This document shows positions 1 through 13,007 of a DNA stretch of 64,000 nucleotides, one piece after another (the stretch's first letter is position 1; every line of letters starts with the position of its first letter). Made by a program: the position numbers and the translations under genes. Below the pieces are notes generated by a model. That model did no database searches. It was not told the DNA's origin and worked only from the letters and a program-made list of their open reading frames with translations. Location of the stretch: positions 7,502,494 through 7,566,493 of the forward strand of contig NC_092661.1 in the NCBI RefSeq assembly GCF_032118995.1. The letters run 5' to 3'. The stretch is from Asterias amurensis. Its lineage: Eukaryota; Echinodermata; Asteroidea; Forcipulatida; Asteriidae.

Positions 1-324
1 TTGAAAACTTTGACCATGTATTTTAAATTGAAAATGCATACATTCTGGCATCGTGAAAGACTCTATGCCGCCCGATCCCATGTTTCGTTCATGTCCCTTT
101 ATTAACCTTTGCAGAAGAATGTATTAAATCAGCACGCAACACCATATCTACAATCAGTAATTACAACAAATGGTTCTTCAACTGCTGTCATCAATCTGTT
201 ATCAAACTCCAGAAAGAATGGATCTGTTTAGTTTTTATCTGTTCCGGGTACTCCCATTCGAATATCTTATAAAGCGATCTGATGACATGCACTTTTTGTA
301 ATAACCTAAAACACTCTTGTAAGG
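1..324. other. Non-coding sequence, nothing recognised
   Basis: I see no coding sequence, RNA gene or recognisable repeat boundary in this AT-rich stretch. It leads into the duplicated unit that starts near 325. Confidence 0.4.
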
Positions 325-1068
325 AAATTGTCATCAAAGACTTTACTTGCCCGATATGTAATTGTAATTTCTTTGTCACTAGACACCAGTGAGTGTATAT
401 CTTTGTGTTTTTATCTGGTCTTGGGCCAACCCTTATACTCTCAGACATTATCTTAAAGCCATTATACACTTTTGGTAAACAGTATTGTCCAAGTCCCACA
501 CTTCGTGTTTCACAACTTATATATAAAATAACAATCCTGTGGAAATTTAGGCTCAATCGGACATCGGATGAGGGAGAAAATAACGGGAAAACCCACTCCT
601 GTTTTCGCGCGTTTCGCCGTGTCATGACATGTGTTTATAACAAATCCGTAATTCTCGTTAACGAGAATTTATATTGTTTTACCGTTTTCTCAAAAAGTAA
701 AGCATTTCATGGACTAATATTTCAAGCGAAGTCTTTCACCATTACCTTCTGTAAACCCTGTAAATTATTTGTAAATCTGTGAACTTTTTTTTTTCTGTAC
801 CGAAAGGGTCCAATGGCTTTAAAGCTTCTTACACAATTTGGTAACAAACTGAAATACTTTGGAGGAATTGTCATCAAAGACTTTACTTGCCCGATATGTA
901 ACTGTAATTACTTTGTCACTAGACACCAGTGAGTGTATATCTTTGTGTTTTTATCTGGTCTTGGGCCAACCCTTATACTCTCAGACATTATCTTAAAGCT
1001 TCTTACACAATTTGGTAACAAACTGAAATACTTTGGAGGAATTATCATCAAAAACTTTACTTGCCGGA
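325..1068 (+). repeat. Direct repeat with 174-bp period, split by a transposon
   Basis: The block at about 325-456 recurs at 865-996. The join at 819-822 recurs at 993-996, which gives a period of 174 bp, and a third partial copy runs to about 1068. Shared landmarks include the stretch around 380-450 matching 920-990 almost base for base. The first copy is interrupted by the transposon at 453-822 and the second is not, so the second copy preserves the pre-insertion sequence. No protein is evident. Confidence 0.85.
453..822 (+). mobile_element. TTAA-flanked MITE, family A (copy 1)
   Basis: A 362-bp element (457-818) lies between TTAA at 453-456 and TTAA at 819-822. Its ends are inverted repeats: AGCCATTATACACTTTTGG on the left and AGCCATTGGACCCTTTCG read inward from the right. 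The neighbouring unit at about 981-1010 shows the same flanks with a single TTAA, which is a paralogous empty site. A nearly identical inverted copy lies at 34415-34788. No transposase is encoded. TTAA duplications are known for piggyBac and Kolobok superfamilies, and I cannot tell which mobilised this one. Confidence 0.9.
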
Positions 1069-3724
1069 CATTAAAAAAACATTTTTTAGAAGCTGTTGAC
1101 CTGACACGATGTTACGGAAGACGATAGATGAGGAGTTCTTTGTATGCGCAAACCAACTTGAATTGTGAGTGGGCTATTTTTCATAACTTCAAACGCATTT
1201 TTCCCGAACGTGCCTCCTTAAGTAATTTGTTTTGGAATAAAACATTCCTGTCCGTGGAAGATCAGATAACTTGATGTTTGTGTCTAATGATCATTCAAGA
1301 AAACTCTCAGTCCTCTCTCGAAGTATCTCATAATGTCTTCAAGTTTTCTGTGGGGTAAGTCGTGTTTATGGAAGATAAAGTATGAAGATTGAACCTAACA
1401 CACTATGATTTTTTAACCACAATAGTATATTTTCTAAGTTGATATAGGCAAGAATGAGTATAGGCGTATCACCACATGCAGTCGTGCGAAATCGAATCCT
1501 AAATTGCATGATATGCAATAAAAGTAAAGACCCTCAGGCCAGCGATCTAACAACCAACTTGTAGGCCTTTTGTATAAACAACAGATGTATGGATAGACAG
1601 TGATGTAAATTAGCATTATGAATGCCTTGTATGCATTATTAGTGCTGGATCTGTGTGGTATAACACGCAGGTATTTTGTGTAGACTAGCCAATAAGCGCG
1701 CCACACACCACCTGTGGAGTTCACACACAGTTGCAAGTAGCACAGGCCGCTTACTTTGTCTTTACAACGTCCGTCACTGGACCTGAAAATTGCACTTATC
1801 AAATTGAACTGGTATTGTGGCTTATATTTGATTGTTCTATATCTGGGTGGTGTGTATACTTTCTGGATGTGGCATTGGCTATTGTTGAATCAAATTACTG
1901 AATGGATGCGTGCGACATGAAGGCAGAGTGAGGGGTATATAGGCAAGGGAACAATGTCAGAAATTGAAACGTGTGAGGACACTTTCTTATAAGTTCATTT
2001 ACAACTTGCCATTATTTTAGGAATAGATCTTCATTTTCCCCGGGCATGCACTGGGATTTGGTGACCGGCAATTTTAATATTCTTGCAAAATTGATATGTG
2101 AATTCTCAGCACTGTTCCTACTCTTCCCAATGACTTTCATAGGGGCCTACATAGTTAAAGTTCAACACTGCTTATTAGTTGTGCTTTGATAAGTTGTGTC
2201 ACAATATTTTTTAGTAACTGGCCGGTCCGGTTACTTCATGAGGGTCTGCGTTTTAGATTACGTTATAATTTTGTGTACGGTCGTTTGCTACCCTCTTTAC
2301 TTTGTTCTTCTGGTATCTATGCATTGTCTTTTTGTAGGGAGCATTTGATAAGTTTTGATGTAGGAAAAGTTCAGTATAATCCACAATCATGGCTTACGCT
2401 TGTTGTTATAAAGATACCAATGAACAGCAGATAGCAAGTAATTCTTTGCAGATTTTGTTTTCAAAAACACTTGTTTGTCATGAACACAGCGGTTGATTAC
2501 GGACATTGAGATAATTACTGCAGTAAGTGGTCTTAAAAATGCTGTTTCAAATGGACGCTTATAAAAGCATATGGATTTCAATATTGTACAATATTGCATT
2601 TTTGCCTATTACTGATACTTCCCCCCTGTTGATCTAAAAATAAAAAATACAACAAAGAAGCACAGCGTCTCCTCATTAGCAAATCAATTGTCACAATTAA
2701 ATCCTAGAAAACTTAACAACTTTGAAGAGCTGTAGATCTCGCTAGAGGCAAGGTAAACGATTTGACGTCAGTTCCCGCGCCAATCCATAAAGACTTGTTG
2801 AATAATATTGCATATGATCATTCTGATTCACTATGCATAAAGTTCTCTCCAAACTCGTCCAATTTGCCCGCAAAGCAAAATCATTCAGTTTGCCTGAGAT
2901 CGATGTGCAGTACAAAGAGACACCTGAGAGAAAAACAAGTCTCTGCTTCAGGCTCAGATTGAGATCTCGAAAAATCGTTGAAGAATGCAACAAATTTGAA
3001 GCAAAACGAGTGGTTGAACCAGTGGATCGAATTGGATCAATAGCCATACCAGGCAGGCATTACATGTAATGTATTCTACGGCTAGACTGCCACCATGGTA
3101 TAATGACATTGTGCCGTGGCTGTCCGCGCCACACGGACCACTTCTAGCGTGAAAAACCTGGCCGCACCGGCCGTTGATTCTCATGATTTGCCCGTACGTG
3201 TTTGCCACATCGACCGTTAGATCTGGTCAGGGTGCAAGGGTTATCTGACGGAGGTTAATCGATCGAAGCGAACTTCACGCAAGATATAAAGGCAATTTAC
3301 TTTGTGCTTCAAACTCTGGGTATGGGGATAAGAGAGAAGACATTATTGTATACGACGGCTAGAATAGGAAACTGTCTTATTAAAAAAGGTAATGTATTGT
3401 TGCTTATTAAAAAGTATTTAGTATAATTAAATATTGGGTAATTAGGTAATTAGGCTACTCCACAAATAATTAATGACAATAAAAACTAGTGGTTTGGGAG
3501 TTGTTGGTCTTTTAAAGCATTGTTAAAGTAGTGAAGTTTTAGAGAAGGGGTAAAAAAAACAGAATCTTGGACCTAAAGCCTTTCTCATCAGAAGTTCTGA
3601 AAGCACAGTGCAACAAGCTTTTTTTCTCATTTTTTTAAGTGGCTTCTTATCTCATATCGCTCGTGTTCGTAGTGACTCTCGGGCGCTTCAACATTCGGCA
3701 TTTTCCTGCAAGGTATGTGGGACT
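1069..3724. other. Non-coding; no exon recognised
   Basis: There are short open frames only. I looked for the PR-domain exons of prdm13 here and found none. A CpG-richer stretch lies at about 3100-3290, just after an open frame at 2833-3069 that matches no family I recognise. It could be a regulatory region, but nothing in the sequence proves this. Confidence 0.35.
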
Positions 3725-3854
3725 ACATTTTTTTTTGCAACTTCGATGACCTACAGAGTTCAAACTTTTACAGCTTTGTTATGCTATGTTGGGATACACA
3801 AAAGCGCGAATACTGGTCTTAGACAATTATTACCAAAAGTCTACCGGCCTTTAA
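3725..3854 (-). mobile_element. Family B TTAA repeat, fragment
   Basis: The segment matches one end of the family B element at 14143-14412: the run through a 'ttgcaacttcgatgacc'-type block, a 'tgttat...gggatacac' block, and a terminal CCTTTAA. Only about 130 bp of the element is present. Confidence 0.55.
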
Positions 3855-6794
3855 ACTGAATTCAACGAAAATGTTTGCATGCTGTGATGGCGAAAACGTA
3901 TTGTGATAACCACATTTCTATAAAAAAAGTGACATTTTTTCAAGTGTGTCAGCCTAATCAAAAATCAATTATAATCAACTGTATAACACTCCAAAGTAAT
4001 TTGCATCATAAGAGATTTAATGTGTAAAGGTTGCAGAATGTTTGTTTCTATGTGAAAGCGGATTATGGGCCAGATGTTGGGTTATCGAATCGATAGTCGA
4101 TAACACATCGACAATGTTCACATTGAATCCGTACAAACCTTGAATTGGTTAAATCAACGAAGTATGAATACAGTTTAAAGTTTCATAGTGTAAAATATTG
4201 TTAACGTCAGCATAATTTGTTATTCTGTAATTTTTTATTAATTGCACTGCTATGAGTTTGTTCAACAAAGCAAATTTCCATATTAGCCTATTATGGACAA
4301 CAGGCGATTTGAATTGATTTGAACTGAATTTGGCAGATTATTACAGACATCTTTTAGAAATTACCCTTTAGACTATTTACAGCTCACCCTTCGATTATCA
4401 CTCAAACTAAAATACCTCAAAGAGAGAGTTTGTTCATCGACAACTTTAAGCAATGGTGGATGGAACTCAACTCAATAAAGTTAAACCTTTTCTTAAAATG
4501 AAATAAAAAAATTTCCGTTTTGAAACATTGTCAAGCGGTATACAACTGTGTCGAACTGTTTCTAGTTATACACTCGACAAACCTTGCATGATTTTGCGAC
4601 AACGGGACCATTTTATTTGATGCATTTTTTCAGAGTATGGTTGTAAAAAGTTGAAAAAGATAAATATTAATGTTCCTGTTTATTTCCATGTACTCTTGCT
4701 AAGCAGGAACAGTAAATTTCCATCTATTGCTTAGCAGCAACAGTTGTTTCTGCAACAGTTGTTTCAAAGGAACTAGCTGTAAACCACAAACAAATTTTGA
4801 TCCTTGCAACCCGCAAAGTTTATATAACAAATAATAATAAATTTACAGTTTTTCAAGCCCAATCAGCGTTAAAAAGGAGCTTTATGCAGAAACATGTTTT
4901 GCCAATTTATAAAATAATGAAGGAGAACAAAGGATTGAAATTAATGTAGACTTCCATAATGCAAAAAACTGACTCTTGGTTGGTTTTCTGGCCATGATGG
5001 CAGACATCTGCCAAACACCGGCTGGCGGATTACACTTGCGGCTAATATAAATTAATGTATAATTTTGTACTAGCGAAACAAATGTTCTTTTGTGTGTTTG
5101 ATTAGCACAAGGGGTCTCTAATGCAGAGATCTGTATTCACGTTGTATGTCATTTAAACTATTATCAATATAATGTGTGGAGTATGTGGAACAGACCAGAA
5201 CCAAACATGCAAATCACAATTTTATATAAAATCGATTGCAACTATTGCATATTAAATAGTCATTATTGGATTTTGAAAAGGCTGAAATGCGTCCAGTGCT
5301 TTGGATAATAGTATTTTGGTTTGAAATTGTGTTTATTTATTTGTAATGATAATAAAAACTGCTTATCAGTCAAGCCAAAAACGGATTTGGAAATATGCTT
5401 CTTTCTGCATGGTAACCCCAGCTATTGTCGTTAGGGTACGAGGATTGTGACAAAAGATTACGACAGTGCATGGTTCAATCCAACAGATTTACAATTCCTT
5501 TTAGAAAGAGAGATAAGAAACTGTCCTCAGTCTTAGATTTTGGGACAAAGAAGTCAAGCTATTAGGAGTTTGTGCCAAGCTTTGGATCAAGCAATGGTTA
5601 GGCCTATCGTTTGCAGCTGTACCCAGTAATCGGTGGATTAATCCGATTCGAACGGACTGGTGTAATACGGGTACAAACTGTGAGCCTCTTTTGACAAGAC
5701 TCTGAATTCGTTAACAGAGCAGCCTTGGGTGTCACATCATTTGAATCTAGAAATCCCATCAGAAAGTAAGAATTGTAATCAAAAACCAGCGCTTTAATCC
5801 GCTTTCTTCGTCGCAAAACCAGTGACAATATAACCCGTTGGGTATCAGCCTAAATGTGGCATTGGAGGGGTTTTATCTGGAGGCGGTGAGTGCTCATTAT
5901 CTACAGGACACGAAGATGAAGAAAAGAAGACATTCACAGAGTGACACAAAAGGAATTAGGATGAAATGTTGGCCAACATGATGATTGAGGCTTTGTCGGT
6001 ACAACAGACTGTCGTACAATAGCCACACCATCTTACCTGACAATACAAGCCTTGCTTGCCTCTTCAATCTAACAGACGGAGACTTTAAGATGCCTGGATT
6101 GGCCGCTGGATCAAACCTACACAGAAAGAAAACGGTTTAAGCAGACATTCTTTCTTGTCCATAGAGTCAATATTTTGCCTGATACGTTACAGAGGAGTGT
6201 CACAACTTGTGTATTTGGATACAAGTATGCCTAGTGTCTATGTAAGGGCCTTGTTGAAGGGTCATCTTAAAGCAAGGACTATTAACATGTTGTACTGATG
6301 TATAGTCTTAAAAGCAAACAGTGTGTGAATGATTCCAAGACTCAGCATATACACACATAAAGATACATAGCCTGATTATGTCAAGACTCGCATTCATTGG
6401 TGCTGTTTATCACCTTTCTTTTTAAACAAACGTCGGTAACCGGTCTTATGTTCTTTCTCTAAAATATATATATATATATATTTGGCAGTCTGATGGCCTG
6501 TCTGTGAATTATTTTTATCTCGGCCCTAAAAGGATTTTCACTGCCACAATGAACACCCTTCCATCCCCACCTCTGAACAAAACGAAAATTAAACGACAAA
6601 AACGTTTATGTTGCCAGTAATAACCCATTCCAAATCTCAACTTCATGTAATTGATTGTGGGGTGCCCTGGGCCCTTCCCTCATTTTTGTTTACCGGAGGT
6701 TTGGAGCGAAGTCGAACAATGGCAAAGGGCCAAACTTTAAAAAGTGTAACATAATATGTGACTAAATTGTTCTTTGTGTGTATTTGATTTGCAG
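3855..6794. other. Non-coding, probable prdm13 intron or upstream region
   Basis: There is no recognisable coding sequence between 3855 and the splice acceptor at 6793-6794. It holds a fragment of the GCTTAGCA-type repeat near 4690-4770 and an AT microsatellite at 6463-6481. The sequence just before 6795 is a pyrimidine-poor but acceptable acceptor (ttgcag). Confidence 0.4.
6463..6481. repeat. (AT)n microsatellite
   Basis: An uninterrupted alternating AT run of about 19 bases lies some 310 bp upstream of the prdm13 terminal exon. Confidence 0.9.
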
Positions 6795-8422
6795 GTAAGG
6801 ACGGCTACAGATGCCCAAGGTGTCCCAAGACGTTTAGGTATCCCAACACTCTAAAATCCCATCTTCGCTTCAGATGTACAATCACAGCTCGTGGTGAGAC
6901 GAGCGCCCTCACATGTCGACCGACTGTCAGTAAGACGGATCGCAACATTTGCTCCGGCAGTGCATTTCACCGAATCGCTTCAACTTCATCTGGGGACAGT
7001 AAATCCATTGCCGCTTCTCCGCAGATTACCTGCGCAAACGGGCATCACCATAACCAGCACGGGGTACCAGGGGTCCCAGGGGATGGTAACTGTGATATGA
7101 TGGATATTTATAGTTTAGCCCGGAGTGCTCTAACCGGGGCCGGAACCGGACGCATAAGTCAATCCGTTAGTATTATTGGTGACGGTACCGGATCAGCGTT
7201 CCGGCCGCATAACTCTAGACTGCGCTCGGTGGAGGTAGAGAATTCACCTCGGAAGGAGAAAGAAGGGTTCCGTGTTGTCCGCAGTAAAGACTCTATCAAC
7301 ATTGGTGGGAATTCATTACTTCCCTCTGCGTCCCCGTCTACGTCATCCGCTTCTAGGGTTGGTCAAGACGAACGTAAAGTTCCATTCACTGTGGAGAAAA
7401 TGTTCGGTTTGCCACGCCCAGCTAGTCCACAGCTTGCCCACCACAACTCTGTCATTGGCGAGTCACTTCTCCAACAGCGACAAAAAGCACTGGAACGAAA
7501 CTGTCTTCCTGCAGGGTACCAGCCATGTCCCGTCTCAGCGCATCACCATCACCATGCTGAGACACCAGTTGCTATTGGTTCCCTCCACCGACCCCTTGAT
7601 CCGTACGCTGGTTTCCCGTACAGATTCTACCATCATCAACACACCCAACCTGGTTTACATCCTGGGCTATCCCGCTATGGAACTGTTGTCCCAGTCCATA
7701 CGAATGGTGACCTGTATGGTTCCAGTGGACCCTGTTTCTCTTACAAATTCCCGTTCCCTGCTGGTCTCCTACGTTACCCGGATGCAACTGCACCCCTGGT
7801 CGCCTCGGCAGCAAGTGACGTCATGGATTTGAATAAATATGCTAATTTAGAACGCAGTTTGACCGGTCAGGGAATGACAGGCTTCCATGACCCTCAACTT
7901 TTCACCAATCATCACCAAGCTCCCAACGGTAAGGCCAAGAGGGGCCACTTGTGTATTTACTGCGGTAAGCTGTACTCGCGCAAGTATGGTCTCAAGATTC
8001 ATCTACGGACACATACTGGCTACAAACCTCTGAAATGTAAGGTTTGCCTTCGTCCATTTGGTGATCCTAGCAATCTCAACAAACACATTCGTCTCCATGC
8101 TGAGGGTGATACTCCGTACCGGTGTCAATACTGCGGCAAGGTGCTGGTAAGACGCCGTGATCTCGACCGGCACATCCGATCACGTCACCCCAATGAAAGC
8201 GAGAAACGAGAGCAAGAAGCAGCCAGCTCCGGCCTCGTGGTGGTATCGCCGCCAATAGCCAAGGAGATAGACGGGGTGAAGACTCCGGAATACGGCGAGG
8301 AGAATGTCGTGTCATCGCCGGACGACGTGGATGAAGACGACGACGATGACGATGAAGGAGATGGTGATGATGAAGATGAAGATGAACTTGACGATGACAT
8401 GCAATCTGAACTGGTAGTGTGA
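6795..8422 (+). CDS. prdm13: PRDM13 homologue, terminal coding exon
   Basis: This encodes a PR-domain zinc-finger transcription factor. In vertebrates PRDM13 is a nuclear repressor that specifies neurons of retina, hindbrain and dorsal spinal cord; the role here is inferred. The exon follows an ag acceptor and starts in phase (GT completes a codon; frame from 6797), giving 541 codons to TGA at 8420-8422. An N-terminal C2HC finger lies at 6812-6877 and contains FRYPNTLKSHLRF, very close to human PRDM13. A long low-complexity linker follows, with an HHHHH tract near 7540. Three C-terminal C2H2 fingers lie at about 7952-8188, including HTGYKPLKCKVCLRPFGDP and VRRRDLDRHIRSRHP, nearly identical to human. 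The tail at 8323-8405 is strongly acidic (Asp/Glu). The ATG at 7097 would omit the first finger, so I take the frame back to the acceptor. The PR-domain exons are not visible upstream and probably lie outside the window. Confidence 0.93.
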
Positions 8423-8879
8423 CATCAAACAGACTCACTCAGTAGTTACACTTCATCCCATTGTAGTATAGTGCAAAGTCAAGTTTTGAGACGCAATACA
8501 ATTCACACAGATGAATTTGCTTATTGGGGCAATTTGAGACGCTGGTGGCAGCAGACATTTCAAGTAAAGTCACATCGTTGATCTACACACGTCACCCATT
8601 TTCAAAAACCTAAGTATACTGCCACCAAACATCAACGGTACCAATGTGCTCAACGGTGTGTTGCAAAGTATGTCTGTTTCTGGAAAAATTGAATCGACTT
8701 TCACAGACACGACACTGTCTTTTTAAAGTATATGTCCCGCGGTACACTTTGTTTGTAGGCTACCCAGTCAAGACAGTTTGAGCAATTTTGTTGCACGCTA
8801 TAACCGTGTGCTCACATAGTGGCAATACGTCTTGTACGTGTCGTTGGCTATTATCCATTGCCCATTTTCATAGAGCTGC
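8423..8879 (+). other. prdm13 3' UTR / downstream sequence
   Basis: Non-coding sequence follows the prdm13 stop. No AATAAA occurs close to the stop. The clearest candidate is at 9534-9539, beyond a family B repeat, so the 3' end is uncertain. Confidence 0.4.
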
Positions 8880-9235
8880 TTAAAGGCACTTGACCCTTTT
8901 GGTATTTAACTCAAAATATTGTTAGCATAAAAACTTACTTGGTTACGAGCACTCTGGAGAGCTGTTGATAGTATAAAACGAGAAACGGCTCCATCTGAAG
9001 TAACGGAGTTTTTGAGAAAGAAGTACATTTCTAATTTGCCACTAAAAGACCTCAGGTGTCAAATCCAATGCGTCTGAAAGCATACAATTTGTGTGACAAA
9101 GGTGTTTTTTCTTCCACTTTTTTTCTCGCAAGTTCGAAGACCATTTTAGTCAAAATGTTCACATGTTTGTTATTTGACGCATGCTTGTTGAGATACACCA
9201 AGTGAGAAGACCGGTCTTTGACAACCAACAAAATA
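8880..9235 (-). mobile_element. Family B TTAA MITE, diverged copy
   Basis: It starts TTAAAGGCACTTGACC and carries the family blocks 'gttacgagcactctggagagctgttgatagt' (degenerate) and 'gagaaacggctcc'. The distal end decays after about 9230 and no matching TTAA is clear. Confidence 0.7.
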
Positions 9236-9533
9236 TTGCTCAAGAATTTCATGCTTAGCTGAAATGAGCTGGGTACCAGTCACAACTTGTACATGTGAAA
9301 TGGTACTGGTAGCCTAATTCTGTAAAGCACAATTTTTTAATGTTTAGCTACTTGTTGTGCTTTATCAGCTCGATGAAATTGGGCCCCCAGATCTCGTTAT
9401 ATCTTGACGCTTGCTCTGCCTCAACCTCTCGTATCATTTGTATGAGTTATATTGGAACACATTATAAGAAATTGTTTTGCATTCATTTCTGCAATGCTTG
9501 AAGTTATCCTACAAACCCGCCCAATATACACAC

Positions 9534-9539
9534 AATAAA
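9534..9539 (+). terminator. Candidate polyadenylation signal for prdm13
   Basis: This is the first well-placed AATAAA downstream of the prdm13 stop, about 1.1 kb away. It is only a candidate, because no transcript evidence is available. Confidence 0.3.
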
Positions 9540-9544
9540 CTCAA

Positions 9545-9890
9545 AAAAGACACTAGACACTATTGGTAATTGTCAAAGACTAGCCTTTACAGTTGTTGTA
9601 TCTCAACATAATATGCATAAAATAACAAATTGATCTTAATCGGTCTTCGAAGTTGCGAGATAATAATGAAAGAAAAAGATGGTTCATTTGGAGACCTCAA
9701 GTTCTCAATCTGAGGTCTCGAAATCAAATTCGTGGAAAACTACTTCTTTCTCGAAAACTATGGCACTTCAGAGGGAGCCGTTTCTAACAATGTTTTATAC
9801 CATCAACCTCTACCCATTACTCGTCACCAAGAAAGGTTTTATGCTAATAATTATTTTGAGTAATTACCAATAGTGTTCACTGCCCTTTAA
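9545..9890 (+). mobile_element. Family B TTAA MITE
   Basis: The left end reads CACTAGACACTATTGGTAAT and the right end mirrors it, finishing AGTGTTCACTGCCCTTTAA at 9890. The left TTAA has been lost. The internal blocks 'tcgaagttgcgagataataatgaaag' and 'ctcgaaaactatggcacttcagagg' are shared with the copies at 25268 and 40897. Confidence 0.8.
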
Positions 9891-12800
9891 ACGGGATCAG
9901 ACGTAAAAGATAATTATTTATAAGCATAATTGTTTTCTTGGTTTAGTTTTATTTGAGGTTTAAAGTAGCCCAACCCACCAACCAGCACAGTTGATAAAAA
10001 TTCCATTGAACATATTTCTGCGAGTAGGGGGCCTAATTGTATTGAGACCATCCGATGCATGATGAGGCAAGACCATGTGAAAGAAACGAGCCAATGGCTA
10101 CCCGTAACTTTTCAACTTCTCCATTTCTCCCGTGTGGTAGACACCATTGCTGACAGCACTATGGGATAATTACCATCGTAATCAATCTTAATCGACTGAA
10201 ACACATTTGTAATAGTGTTAGTACACCACCACTCTGAGAATCGGCCCAGACTAGGTCAATCTAAACTAGGTCAATCTAAACTAGGTCATCAACCTGACAT
10301 TGACAGGCAGGGCGTTTAGGTCTAACCCCAGATAGAGAACCACAGTGCACACATCTTCATAAAGCCAGTAAGCACAAAAACTTGCTAAGCTCAGAAAAGT
10401 ATTGCTTAATGTAAAAAGGTAATTAGCCAAAATTAATTTAAGTTGAATGGTGCCCCACTTAATGTTTGCTTAGCAAAGATATTTTGTTTGAACAGTGGCA
10501 CAGCTAACCTAAGTTGGTTCAGAATCATGAAGTTTCTGCTGACGCCCTCTATGTTTATATAAATCCAATCCATCCTGACCTTCTTCTCATTCAAACCAGT
10601 GTTACGAAACCGAGGCTGAAAAGACAACGATCGGATGTCTTGATTGTAATTACAGCCACAGTGTGTTTGGTCGACTTTGTAAATAATCTTCGAGGCCAAA
10701 CAAAACAAGTTGTTATGTACAGGCACCCTTTAATGAAATTTTGCGCAGTGAATAACAAATGTTTCTGAGCAAACCTTATTTTAATCAATAATCATTCTTA
10801 ATGATCCTAATAGAACATGGAAACATTAACTTATTGTAAGTAATTATAACTTTCAAAAATGTGCAATAACGAATTGTTTATAACAATGTTCACGACAGTG
10901 TAATTACTTTATCGGTATAAAGAATTATAATAAGTCTTCTAATTATTTATACATATATCGGCGTCCAAAATACTTTGTTTATTATTCTTCGTGCATGAAT
11001 ATAGCTTTTCTTTATAAGTTGCTGTTATAAATTATTGGCTTTATATTATACAGTGCACTAAGAAACTCGTGCACGCAAGACGTTGGGCCTGTTACAACCA
11101 TTCAACATCGGTGTTTATTTAATTCAACGCACATTATTTTAGTGCTAACTTGCCAACTCTGGCGATAATTGTTGAAAGACAATAGTATTGCGTGTTTGCA
11201 GAAAGGGTTGCTGATTGTGGTCATAAAATTTAAAGGTAACTCCATCAGTTACTGGGTCGGTTTGGGTTGAGAGGGCTTTTGAAGATCCATCGACCAATTA
11301 TGCAAAAATGCACAAAACAATGGACTGCAAAAAAAGTCAAACACAAAACAGTCGAGATTTACACAAACTCTCTGTGGAGGGGCGTTGTGTTGGAGTTCAT
11401 TCAACAATAAGTTGTACAAGGTCCACAAAGAACGGTGCTTTTGTTGTCAGCTGTTATCATTTAGTGCGACCCTATTTCCATGGCTCTGTTTTGTTTAATA
11501 CTTTGGTAATTGGATATTATAAGTTTGGTTAACATCGATCCCCAATGATTTCATTGGACTAGCTGTAATTCAACCAGCAATAATTATAGTTTTTCTGTAT
11601 AGTAAACTTTGTATTCTACCTGTTTTACTTAAATTTATAATTAAAAGGCTCACCGAATAAAACAAAGGGAATTACAGTTTTGGTTGTTCATTTATATTTT
11701 TGTTCTGTCGTTCAAACTAGTTGTCTTTTCTACATCTAACCTAATAGCAACAAGGCCGTCTAAAGTTATCAACTGTTTCAGTCAATTAAAACGAGTAGGT
11801 CTTCGAGAGGGCTGTCCCGTCCGAGGCGACCGTCTCTTCGAGGACATTAAACGCTGCAAACCACAATATGATGCCAAGTTGTTCAGTGGGTGGGATCAAT
11901 ACTCCTAAATATTGCGCTCTCTCAGCAACCTTGAAAAGTGTAAACTTTGCAAACCATCGTCTTCTCTGCGCGTTGTGTTGTTTTTGTGTAAAAGTTTACT
12001 TGTACCACTGTACTTTACTTGAAAACCGATGGCAAACTTTTCGTCGCGCGACTTACAAAATTAATTCGTGACACACGAGGGCGCTGCGTAGTTTATCGCC
12101 GTCGTAGTGAAAGGTCGCAGACCAAATTGGGTACAATGTAACGAGCGACAGTCTCACTCTTCAAGAAACCAAGTATAATATTTTCTAACAGTCCACTACA
12201 CTTAATTTTTCTCGTTAATTTTTGGGTAGTTAACCACTTTCGGCTCATAAAAAATAAACGCTACAAATCAGAATTGACTGCTAAAATTGGCAGATTCCAT
12301 CTTGCAAGAATGATCCTACAACTTTGAGAAGACAATGACCACAGCACAGGGGACCCCCATATTGGATTATTTTGACCCCCAATTCACCAGTCTAAAAACA
12401 AACAACCAAACATGTCATTGACACAGGTTGATTTGCAGAAAAGGGTCGTTAACATGTTATCATTGATGAGACTCCATGCATGAGTTTCTCTATATCCAGT
12501 GTAGTGTGGTGCACACATTAGTCAGAAAAGAATATCAAAAAAGAATATATGTACATGTATCAGCATTTTTAGCAGGCGCCCGTTTCCTAAGGGTTACATA
12601 GCGCATACAGAAGATGCGAAAAAAAAACCTCAAGATGTTCCAATGTAAAGTCAAATAAAAACAGTCAAGTTAATCTCAACATGTAATTGTTTCTCAAAAC
12701 AAATGAATACTTTATTTATTTACAATCACAATACATACATTCTAGTATGTGTCAAAGATGGAATACACCTTTGTTCTTTCTGATATGTACAACCAAAAAT

Positions 12801-13007
12801 ATATACATGTAACAGTTTATTTGCAAAATTCATGCACAGGTGTAGTATCATGTGAACTGACCTTAAATAACTGCATCCTAGGAAAGTTACATTCTGCATG
12901 GAAATGGTATCCCATGTATTTGGGATAATCTTAGCAAAATTTTAATGTTCAAGGCCTTTGGTCAATGGAAAAAGTAATCTGTGTATCTTGAAGAAGGGTG
13001 TAGAGCC
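9891..13007. other. Intergenic between prdm13 and rsph3, no gene recognised
   Basis: This is an AT-rich interval with short open frames in several frames and no conserved domain. It contains a short tandem repeat at 10250-10290 and a fragment of the GCTTAGCA-type repeat near 10361-10460. Nothing else is identifiable. Confidence 0.4.
10250..10290. repeat. 15-bp tandem repeat, about 2.7 copies
   Basis: The unit CTAGGTCAATCTAAA is repeated head to tail. Confidence 0.85.

Noticed and set aside
393..782. Open frames here and at 34459-34779
   Set aside because: Both lie in the two copies of the same family A MITE and contain no transposase motif.
2833..3069. Open frame of 78 codons as a possible upstream prdm13 exon
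   Set aside because: It shows no PR-domain motifs and no plausible phase-1 donor leading to 6795.
8185..8400. Minus-strand poly-serine open frame
   Set aside because: It is the antisense of the Asp/Glu-rich tail of prdm13; repeated GAT/GAC codons read as Ser-rich on the other strand.
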